In this document: positions 1-6,110 of the stretch, one piece after another
How positions within the stretch are numbered: the stretch's first letter is position 1
Layout: every line of letters starts with the position of its first letter
Assembly (NCBI GenBank): GCA_028869035.1
Contig: JAGWTL010000162.1
Location: forward strand, 1 to 6,697
Length of the DNA: 6,697 bases
DNA from: Burkholderiales bacterium
GTDB taxonomy: Bacteria > Pseudomonadota > Gammaproteobacteria > Burkholderiales > Burkholderiaceae_C
Direction: 5' to 3'
Made by a program: the position numbers and the translations under genes
Notes under the pieces: generated by a model
What the model saw: the letters and a program-made list of their open reading frames with translations, nothing else
Database searches by the model: none
Told to the model about the DNA's origin: nothing

Positions 1-1723
<1,723 letters not shown>

Positions 1724-1727
<4 letters not shown>

Positions 1728-1767
1728 CGAAATGACCCGTCGCTTCGCGACTGCATGACAAAATGAC
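1724..1767. repeat. Left flank of IVP unit: four ATGAC pentamers around a hairpin
   Basis: ATGAC occurs at 1724-1728, 1732-1736, 1755-1759 and 1763-1767. The pairs form two 13-mers, ATGACGAAATGAC (1724-1736) and ATGACAAAATGAC (1755-1767), separated by a small hairpin with stem GTCGC/GCGAC (1739-1743, 1747-1751) and loop TTC. The first pentamer contains the dnaK stop codon and the last contains the likely start codon of the IVP gene. The same two 13-mers occur in inverted orientation at 2209-2221 and 2243-2255, so the repeats bracket the IVP gene. All of this is read directly from the sequence; that it is the end of a mobile unit is an inference. Confidence 0.8.
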
Positions 1768-1873
1768 CGTTCGCGCGCATACCAAGCTGCCGGTCTGGAA
1801 CGCCTCGATGGAACTCGTCGAGGCGTTCTACTCTGTCACACAGTCATTCCCGAAGGACGAGATTTTCGGATTA

Positions 1874-1987
1874 TTGATGTTTTCTTTATTTATGACACCT
1901 GCCGTTCAGGCTGAGCCTGTCGAAGCCCTTCGACAGGCTCAGGGCGAGCGGGTGTGAGGTGCTTGTCATGATTTATGAAAGCCTCAA
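1874..1987. mobile_element. MITE copy 1 (114 bp, TA target duplication)
   Basis: The element starts TTGATGTTTTC and ends GAAAGCCTCAA. Its termini are imperfect inverted repeats of about 24 bp (18 of 24 match in this copy), whose inner ends are ATGACA (from 1892) and TGTCAT (to 1969). It is flanked by TA at 1872-1873 and 1988-1989, and excision with one TA restores the interrupted IVP gene exactly. A second copy lies in the same orientation at 5654-5767, differing at only two bases (T1891/C5671 and G1952/C5732). It contains no transposase, so it is a non-autonomous element. TA duplications are typical of elements moved by IS630/Tc1-mariner-type transposases and of Correia-like elements; assignment to that group is inference. 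Confidence 0.9.
1911..1942. repeat. Perfect 15-bp palindrome inside MITE copy 1
   Basis: CTGAGCCTGTCGAAG (1911-1925) is followed by a CC loop and its exact reverse complement CTTCGACAGGCTCAG (1928-1942). Partial pairing continues outward (CCG at 1902-1904 with CGG at 1949-1951). This CCTGTCGAAG/CTTCGACAGG word resembles a REP-like sequence that I recall being common in proteobacterial genomes. No T-run follows, so it is not a standard intrinsic terminator, but any dnaK-dnaJ read-through transcript would carry this strong hairpin. Confidence 0.9.
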
Positions 1988-2208
1988 TAACCTCGCAAAT
2001 CCGGCGTGCAGCGGTTTCCGTTCCCGCCAATATCGCAGAAGGTTCTGCCAGAAAAAGCACGGCGGAACTGCTGCAGTTTTTGTATATCGCCAACGGTTCC
2101 TTGTCTGAACTCGACACCCATCTGGAATTGGCCGTTCGCTTGGGCTACATCGCCGACAAGTTGCAGCTCCAGGAGCAGTTGGATGACGTCCAGAGCCAGG
2201 TGCTCACC

Positions 2209-2255
2209 GTCATTTCGTCATTAAAGCGGCGCAGCCGCTGAGGTCATTTTGTCAT
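2209..2255. repeat. Right flank of IVP unit: four GTCAT pentamers around a hairpin
   Basis: GTCAT occurs at 2209-2213, 2217-2221, 2243-2247 and 2251-2255. They make the 13-mers GTCATTTCGTCAT and GTCATTTTGTCAT, which are exact reverse complements of the two 13-mers at 1724-1736 and 1755-1767. Between them is a hairpin with a 6-bp stem AGCGGC/GCCGCT (2225-2230, 2234-2239) and loop GCA. The first 13-mer encodes the C-terminus of the IVP protein, and the last pentamer contains the A and T of the dnaJ start codon. The hairpin sequence differs from that in the left flank, so architecture rather than stem sequence is conserved. Confidence 0.8.
2240..2243 (+). promoter_or_regulatory. Shine-Dalgarno for dnaJ
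   Basis: GAGG lies 10 nt before the dnaJ ATG at 2254. It overlaps the stop codon of the IVP frame (2239-2241) and abuts the AGCGGC/GCCGCT hairpin and the final GTCAT repeats. The dnaJ translation-initiation region is therefore built from the right end of the inserted unit, which is unusual for a core chaperone gene. Confidence 0.6.
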
Positions 2256-3387
2256 GGCTAAAAGAGACTTTTACGAAACCCTCGGCGTTCCCAAGAACGC
2301 CTCCGAGGAGGAGATCAAGAAGGCGTATCGCAAGCTAGCGATGAAGCACCACCCTGACCGCAACCAGGGTGACAGCGCCAAGGCGGCCGAGGAAAAATTC
2401 AAGGAGGCCAAGGAGGCCTACGAAATGCTGTCCGACGCGCAGAAGCGCGCGGCCTACGACCAGTACGGCCATGCCGGCGTCGACCCCAATATGCGTGGCG
2501 GCGCAGGCGAAGGCTTTGGCGGCGGTTTTGCCGAAGCCTTCGGCGACATCTTCGGCGACATGTTCGGCCAGCAGCGCGGACGCGCTAATGGCGGCCGCCA
2601 GGTCTACCGTGGCAGCGACCTTAGCTATGCCATGGAGATCACGCTGGAGGAAGCCGCCCGCGGCAAGGACGCGCAGATCCGCATCCCCAGCTGGGACAAC
2701 TGCGAGACCTGCCGCGGCAGCGGCGCCAAGCCGGGCACCCAGGTCAAGCCCTGCAGCACCTGTCACGGCTCGGGTTCGGTGCAGATGCGTCAGGGTTTCT
2801 TCAGTGTGCAGCAGACCTGCCCCCACTGCCATGGCAGCGGCAAGATCATTCCCGAGCCCTGCCCCAGCTGCCAGGGCCAGGGCCGTATCAAGCGCCAGAA
2901 GACGCTGGAAGTGAAGATCCCCGCCGGCATCGACGACGGCATGCGCATCCGCAGCGCCGGTAACGGCGAGCCCGGCACCAATGGCGGCCCGCCGGGTGAC
3001 CTGTACATCGAGATCCGCCTGCGCAAGCACGACATCTTCGAGCGTGACGGCGACGACCTGCACTGCGCCGTGCCCATCAGCTTCGTCACGGCGGCCCTGG
3101 GCGGCGAGATCGAGGTGCCCACCCTGCAGGGCAAGGCCGCCATCGACATCCCCGAAGGCACGCAGACCGGCAAGCAGTTCCGCCTGCGCGGCAAGGGCAT
3201 CAAGGGCGTGCGCGCCAGCTACCCCGGCGATCTCTACTGCCACATCACGGTGGAGACCCCGGTCAAGCTCACCGAGCACCAGCGCAAGCTGCTGCGCGAG
3301 CTGGGCGAGTCCCTGCAAAAGGGTGGCGCCAAGCACTCGCCGGGTGAAGGCAGCTGGGCCGACCGGCTCAAGAGCTTCTTCAACTGA
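2254..3387 (+). CDS. dnaJ: Chaperone protein DnaJ (Hsp40)
   Basis: DnaJ is the cytosolic co-chaperone that delivers unfolded clients to DnaK and stimulates its ATPase. At 377 aa it has the normal length. It shows an N-terminal J domain (~1-70, starting MAKRDFYETLGV) with the essential HPD at residues 33-35; a Gly/Phe-rich linker (GGAGEGFGGGFAEAFGDIFG); four zinc-binding CxxCxGxG repeats beginning at Cys150 (CETC), Cys167 (CSTC), Cys189 (CPHC) and Cys203 (CPSC); and the C-terminal substrate-binding beta domains. All eight zinc-ligand cysteines are present, so it looks fully functional (class I DnaJ). The ATG at 2254 gives the canonical N-terminus and has GAGG 10 nt upstream. It is normally co-transcribed with dnaK; here an IVP unit and a MITE separate the two. 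A hairpin array begins 4 nt after its stop. Confidence 0.99.
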   Translation: MAKRDFYETLGVPKNASEEEIKKAYRKLAMKHHPDRNQGDSAKAAEEKFKEAKEAYEMLSDAQKRAAYDQYGHAGVDPNMRGGAGEGFGGGFAEAFGDIFGDMFGQQRGRANGGRQVYRGSDLSYAMEITLEEAARGKDAQIRIPSWDNCETCRGSGAKPGTQVKPCSTCHGSGSVQMRQGFFSVQQTCPHCHGSGKIIPEPCPSCQGQGRIKRQKTLEVKIPAGIDDGMRIRSAGNGEPGTNGGPPGDLYIEIRLRKHDIFERDGDDLHCAVPISFVTAALGGEIEVPTLQGKAAIDIPEGTQTGKQFRLRGKGIKGVRASYPGDLYCHITVETPVKLTEHQRKLLRELGESLQKGGAKHSPGEGSWADRLKSFFN

Positions 3388-3391
3388 AGAC

Positions 3392-3558
3392 GCCCGCTGA
3401 ACGGGCATGACGCGCCCTGTGGGTGCATGACTTCGCCGCTGTGCGGCTTCAATGACGGCGCCAAGGTATTCATGCGGGCTGCGCCAGCGTCATCGATACG
3501 CCGTAGGCGCGAGGTCATGCGCGGGCCGCAGGCTCGCGCGTCATGCCCGCGCAGCGGG
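3392..3558. repeat. Hairpin array with ATGAC/GTCAT linkers
   Basis: Small hairpins alternate with a fixed pentamer. Stems on the left: GCCCG/CGGGC (3392-3406), GCGCCC/GGGTGC (3412-3426, one G-T pair) and GCCGC/GCGGC (3435-3447), followed by ATGAC at 3407-3411, 3427-3431 and 3452-3456. A core (3457-3488) contains GGCGC...GCGCC and GCTG/CAGC. The linker then flips to GTCAT at 3489-3493, 3514-3518 and 3540-3544, interleaved with CGCC/GGCG (3499-3509), a 9-bp GCGCGGGCC/GGCTCGCGC stem (3519-3539, one G-T pair) and CCCGC/GCGGG (3546-3558). Several loops are trinucleotides (TGT, GTA, GCA). Stem sequences differ while linkers are conserved. The arrangement mirrors the flanks of the IVP gene but lacks a gene. 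It may also end or stabilise the dnaJ transcript, though no T-run terminator is visible. Confidence 0.75.
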
Positions 3559-3565
3559 TGTCCGC

Positions 3566-3571
3566 TACCAT
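3566..3571 (+). promoter_or_regulatory. Possible -10 box for a leaderless MBL-fold mRNA
   Basis: TACCAT ends 6 nt before the ATG at 3578, a spacing that would place transcription start on or near the start codon. No Shine-Dalgarno is visible before that ATG. I see no convincing -35 at the usual distance (that stretch lies in the last hairpin of the array), so this is weak. Confidence 0.25.
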
Positions 3572-3577
3572 AGGCCC

Positions 3578-4948
3578 ATGAGCGTCTCCATCACCTTCCT
3601 CGGCGGTGCCGGCACGGTCACCGGTTCCAAGTACCTGGTGCGCCATGGCGCGGAAACCCTGATGGTGGACTGCGGTCTCTTCCAGGGCTACAAACAACTG
3701 CGCCTGCGCAACTGGACGCCGCTGCCGGTGGCTCCCAACCAGGTCGATGCCGTCATCCTCACGCATGCCCACCTGGACCACAGCGGCTACCTGCCCCTGC
3801 TCGCACGCGAAGGCTATGGCGGCCCCGTGCACACCACACGCGGCACGCGCGAGCTCTGCGCCATCCTCTTGCCCGACAGTGGCCACATCCAGGAAGAAGA
3901 CGCTGCCTTTGCCAACCGCCACGGTTTTTCCAAGCATGCCCCGGCCCTGCCCCTGTATACCCGCAAGGATGCCCAGGCTTGTCTCAAACAGATCAAGGCC
4001 CATGAGTTCGGCCACAGCTTTGAGCCCATCAAGGGCTGGCGCGTCACCTTCCTGCGCGCGGGTCACATCCTGGGCGCCGCCAGTGTGCTACTGGAGGTGG
4101 CGGGGCGGCGCGTCCTGTTCTCTGGCGACCTCGGGCGCACCGATGACTTCATCATGAACCCGCCCGAGCCCCCGCCTGCGGCCGACACCGTGCTCATCGA
4201 ATCCACCTACGGCGACCGCCAGCACCCGCAGGAAGACGTGCTGGCCGAACTCGGCCCGGCCCTGCACCGGCTGGCCGGGCGCGGCGGCGTGGCGGTGATC
4301 CCGGTCTTTGCCGTCGGGCGGGCGCAGGAAATCCTGCACGCCATTGCCCAGCTGAAGGCACGCGGAGAGGTCCCCCACAATCTGCCCGTGTTCCTGGACA
4401 GCCCCATGGCCATCCACACCACGCAGTTGTTCGAGCACTTTCCCCATGAACACCGGCTCGATGCCCACGAGGTCCGGGCCCTGACGCACAGTGCCACCAT
4501 GGTCAACACACCCGATGAGTCCAAGGCCCTGGCACGCCGCCACGGCCCCATGGTCATCCTGGCCGCCAGCGGCATGGCCACGGGCGGGCGTGTGCTGCAC
4601 CACCTGGCACTCTACGCGGGCAACCACCGCAACATGATCATCCTCACCGGCTATCAGGCGCCGGGCACGCGCGGTGCCACGGTGGCCAGCGGCGCCTCAT
4701 CGGTGCGCATCCATGGCAAGGACGTGGCCGTGAGCGCCGAGGTGGTACAGCTCCAATCCGCCTCGGCCCATGCCGACGCACCGCAGCTCGAGGCCTGGCT
4801 GCGCAGCCTGCCATCTCCGCCGGACCAGATCTACGTGGTCCACGGAGAGGCCGGAGCGGCCGATGCCCTGAGAGTGCGCATTGAGCACGGACTGGGCTGG
4901 CGGGCCCTGGCCCTGGTACCCGAGCATGGCGCCACCTGGCCGGCCTGA
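3578..4948 (+). CDS. MBL-fold metallo-hydrolase with beta-CASP and RNA-specificity domains
   Basis: The product belongs to the YSH1/CPSF-73-like (COG1236-type) family of zinc-dependent hydrolases, which act on RNA in characterised members; no specific substrate is known here. With the ATG at 3578 it is 456 aa, starting MSVSITFLGGAGTVTGSKYL, the standard N-terminus. The frame is open upstream to 3452, but that extension would translate the hairpin array, so I reject it. Metal-binding and catalytic residues visible are HAHLDH at residues 63-68, His163 (AGHILGAAS), Asp184 (FSGDLGR), Glu208 in ESTYGDR (beta-CASP motif A), His398 in SAHAD and His422 in VHGEAG, so the active site is complete. The AASGMATGGR and LTGYQAPGTRG stretches are also family-typical. 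It probably forms its own transcription unit, since a hairpin array separates it from dnaJ. Confidence 0.93.
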   Translation: MSVSITFLGGAGTVTGSKYLVRHGAETLMVDCGLFQGYKQLRLRNWTPLPVAPNQVDAVILTHAHLDHSGYLPLLAREGYGGPVHTTRGTRELCAILLPDSGHIQEEDAAFANRHGFSKHAPALPLYTRKDAQACLKQIKAHEFGHSFEPIKGWRVTFLRAGHILGAASVLLEVAGRRVLFSGDLGRTDDFIMNPPEPPPAADTVLIESTYGDRQHPQEDVLAELGPALHRLAGRGGVAVIPVFAVGRAQEILHAIAQLKARGEVPHNLPVFLDSPMAIHTTQLFEHFPHEHRLDAHEVRALTHSATMVNTPDESKALARRHGPMVILAASGMATGGRVLHHLALYAGNHRNMIILTGYQAPGTRGATVASGASSVRIHGKDVAVSAEVVQLQSASAHADAPQLEAWLRSLPSPPDQIYVVHGEAGAADALRVRIEHGLGWRALALVPEHGATWPA

Positions 4949-4949
4949 C

Positions 4950-4965
4950 CAGGGGTTACCCCCTG
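4950..4965 (+). terminator. Short hairpin after the MBL-fold gene, possible weak terminator
   Basis: CAGGGG (4950-4955) and CCCCTG (4960-4965) form a perfect 6-bp stem with loop TTAC, starting 2 nt after the stop codon. Only two T residues follow, so it is a poor intrinsic terminator. It could equally be an operator-like palindrome in front of the next gene. Confidence 0.3.
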
Positions 4966-4995
4966 TTACGTGACCGGGCAGCAATCGGTCAGAAT
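4966..4995 (+). promoter_or_regulatory. Possible promoter for the membrane-protein gene
   Basis: TTACGT (4966-4971) and CAGAAT (4990-4995), 18 bp apart, are a weak match to -35/-10 boxes. The -10 lies 8 nt from the ATG at 5004 and no Shine-Dalgarno is visible, which would suit a leaderless or very short-leader transcript. This rests on spacing and weak consensus only. Confidence 0.2.
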
Positions 4996-5003
4996 GTCGC
5001 GCC

Positions 5004-5657
5004 ATGAGCCTGAGACTCTTCCACGTCACCGAATTCGCCCAGTCGATGCTGTCGCCTGCCGACCAGCGCGAGGCGCGGCATCCGGCTCAGCTCCTGCTGC
5101 TGGCCAGTCTCTGGTTGGCGCTGGCTGGCAATCTGCCGCTCTGGCGTGAACTCGCGCGCCTATCCATGGACTTCGGCTCCCTGCTGTGGATCGGCCTGTG
5201 TTTCGGCCTGCTGACGATCGCCGCCCTCGGCGTGCTGCTGAGCCTGCTGAACTGGTCCTGGCTGCTGAAGATCAGCGTCATCGCGCTGCTGTGGCTGGCG
5301 GTCCTGAACTCGCTGCTGCTGTGGGCTGGGCACAGCTATCTGAGCGCCAGCCTGAAACCCGGCACCCTGCAGACGGTCTGGGCCCAGCTGCGGGCCCTGC
5401 CCCTGTGGCAGCCCTTGCTGGCCTTCGGCCTGCTGGCTCTGGTGCCCTCGGTATGGGTATGGCAACTCAGCCTGCGGCGCGTTGCGCTGGCCAGCCGCTT
5501 GCCGCAAAACCTGCTGCTGCTGCTCATCTTCGTCTGTCTGCTGGGCCTGGTCTGGTTCCTGGGCAAGTCCGCGCTCTTGCCGCTGCTGCAGGACCAGCCG
5601 CGCTGGCTGGAACTGCTCAGCCCATTCAACACCCTGCTGAGCCTGCGCAACTATTGA
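5004..5657 (+). CDS. Membrane protein like the N-terminal domain of a phosphoethanolamine transferase (EptA type), apparently truncated
   Basis: The 217-aa product has about five hydrophobic helices (residues ~28-45, 58-82, 86-108, 134-154, 169-188). The layout, and the end PRWLELLSPFNTLLSL, resemble the membrane domain of EptA-type enzymes, where E. coli EptA has KELVKSLSPSNSIVASW just before the periplasmic catalytic domain. EptA-type enzymes transfer phosphoethanolamine to lipid A at the periplasmic face. Here the sulfatase-like catalytic domain (~330 aa) is absent, and I find no trace of it in any frame between 5771 and 5870, so the product should not be catalytic. The final Tyr codon and TGA are supplied by MITE copy 2. 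Before insertion the frame either read AAC-TAA and ended at Asn216, or continued into a catalytic domain since lost. The family call rests on recalled similarity; a stand-alone membrane protein is the alternative. Confidence 0.6.
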   Translation: MSLRLFHVTEFAQSMLSPADQREARHPAQLLLLASLWLALAGNLPLWRELARLSMDFGSLLWIGLCFGLLTIAALGVLLSLLNWSWLLKISVIALLWLAVLNSLLLWAGHSYLSASLKPGTLQTVWAQLRALPLWQPLLAFGLLALVPSVWVWQLSLRRVALASRLPQNLLLLLIFVCLLGLVWFLGKSALLPLLQDQPRWLELLSPFNTLLSLRNY

Positions 5658-5767
5658 TGTTTTCTTTATTCATGACACCTGCCGTTCAGGCTGAGCCTGT
5701 CGAAGCCCTTCGACAGGCTCAGGGCGAGCGGCTGTGAGGTGCTTGTCATGATTTATGAAAGCCTCAA
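5654..5767. mobile_element. MITE copy 2 (114 bp, TA target duplication)
   Basis: Same element and orientation as 1874-1987, with 112 of 114 bases identical. It is flanked by TA at 5652-5653 and 5768-5769. The terminal inverted repeats match slightly better here (19 of 24) because C5671 pairs with the other end, suggesting this copy is nearer the ancestral sequence at that base. It sits at the 3' end of the membrane-protein gene and supplies its stop codon. An open frame from GTG 5739 runs out of the element into the PAS-GGDEF remnant, but that start is fortuitous. Confidence 0.9.
5691..5722. repeat. Perfect 15-bp palindrome inside MITE copy 2
   Basis: Identical to the palindrome of copy 1: CTGAGCCTGTCGAAG (5691-5705), loop CC, and its reverse complement (5708-5722). 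Both arms are unmutated in both copies, consistent with recent spread or with selection for the hairpin. Confidence 0.9.
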
Positions 5768-5772
5768 TAAGC

Positions 5773-5801
5773 GGCCCCGGCACTTGCCAGGGCCCGGGTT
5801 T
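5773..5801 (+). terminator. GC-rich hairpin, probable terminator displaced by the MITE
   Basis: GGCCC-C-GGC (5773-5781) pairs with GCC-A-GGGCC (5786-5794) around the loop ACTT: eight base pairs with one C/A mismatch, followed by CGGGTTTC. The T-run is only three long. Without the MITE this hairpin would lie 3-4 nt after the reconstructed TAA stop of the membrane-protein gene, a natural place for its terminator; the insertion has pushed it 116 bp downstream. Confidence 0.5.
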
Positions 5802-5873
5802 CGTCATGATGGGCCGCGCCCCCACCGCCGGCGCCGACTCCCGGGTGCGCAGGAGGCGGAACCCACGACACGA

Positions 5874-6110
5874 GGCAAAAAGTCCCCGAACAAAGACTCG
5901 GTTGATTTCCGGACCCGGCTGACCAAGGCCATCTACGAAACCACTCCCGACGGCATCCTGGTCGTTGATGCCGAGGGCATGGTGGTTTCACACAACCGCC
6001 AGTTCCTGCAGCTCTGGGACATCGCCACCAGCCAACTGCACATGCGCGCCGACGTAGCCATGTACAAGGCCAAGCTGGCCGAGCGCGACCGCGTCGAGAC
6101 TTGCGCCTGA
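5874..6110 (+). pseudogene. Remnant of a PAS-GGDEF diguanylate cyclase with internal deletion
   Basis: The frame encodes the start of a PAS sensory domain (FRTRLTKAIYETTPDGILVV and DAEGMVVSHNRQFLQLWDI, bases 5907-6023). About six unassigned residues later it continues into the extreme C-terminus of a GGDEF domain (RADVAMYKAKLAERDRVE, 6045-6098) and stops at 6108-6110. The rest of the PAS core and nearly all of GGDEF, including the GG(D/E)EF active site, are missing, so it cannot make cyclic di-GMP. The deletion junction lies around 6024-6041 and kept the frame. No convincing start codon or Shine-Dalgarno is seen; the open frame continues upstream through GC-rich low-quality sequence into the MITE (GTG 5739). 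Intact relatives are sensory regulators of biofilm and motility. Its stop abuts the stop of the minus-strand gene. Confidence 0.75.

Larger units (their letters stand above)
1763..2241 (+). pseudogene. Four-helix-bundle protein (23S rRNA IVP/S23 family), split by a MITE
   Basis: The first part (1763-1873) encodes MTVRAHTKLPVWNASMELVE... up to FPKDEIFG. The second part (1990-2241) encodes TSQIRRAAVSVPANIAEGSA... to KRRSR and the stop. SQIRRAAVSVPANIAEG is the signature of the 23S rRNA intervening-sequence/four-helix-bundle family. Removing the MITE plus one TA joins GGAT-TA-ACC and restores EIFGLTSQIRR in one 363-nt frame of 120 aa plus stop, the usual size for the family. Family members are small helical proteins, some encoded in rRNA intervening sequences; their function is not settled and I assign none. 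In the present state an N-terminal 41-residue piece runs into MITE-encoded residues and stops at 1955-1957, while an ATG inside the MITE (1975) could in principle start an 88-aa C-terminal piece. I see no Shine-Dalgarno for either. The C-terminal codons VISSLKRRSR lie in the right-hand repeat and hairpin. Confidence 0.88.

Noticed and set aside
1874..1902. Outward promoter in the MITE left end (TTGATG as -35)
   Set aside because: No -10-like hexamer lies 16-18 bp downstream in either MITE end on either strand.
1911..1942. Intrinsic terminator in the MITE palindrome
   Set aside because: A strong stem, but followed by GGCGAGCGGG with no T-run on either side.
1975..2241. Independent 88-aa gene starting inside the MITE
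   Set aside because: It is the C-terminal part of the split IVP gene; the ATG is element-derived and has no well-placed Shine-Dalgarno.
2335..3408. Long minus-strand open frame (357 aa) opposite dnaJ
   Set aside because: Low-complexity Ala/Leu/Val/Gly-rich shadow of a certain dnaJ gene, caused by high GC at third codon positions.
3392..3558. CRISPR array
   Set aside because: The conserved linker is only 5 bp, the orientation flips halfway, and the intervening segments are self-complementary hairpins rather than unique spacers; no cas genes nearby.
3452..3577. Upstream extension of the MBL-fold reading frame from 3452
   Set aside because: It translates the hairpin array into Arg/Ala-rich sequence unlike the family; the canonical N-terminus MSVSITFLGGAGTVTG starts at 3578.
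5803..5840. Third ATGAC/GTCAT hairpin unit near GTCAT at 5803
   Set aside because: A single pentamer with a loose GCGCC...GGCGC pairing is within chance for GC-rich DNA.
5739..5873. GTG 5739 as the true start of the PAS-GGDEF remnant
   Set aside because: The start lies inside a transposable element and residues up to ~5870 are Arg/Pro-rich with no domain similarity.
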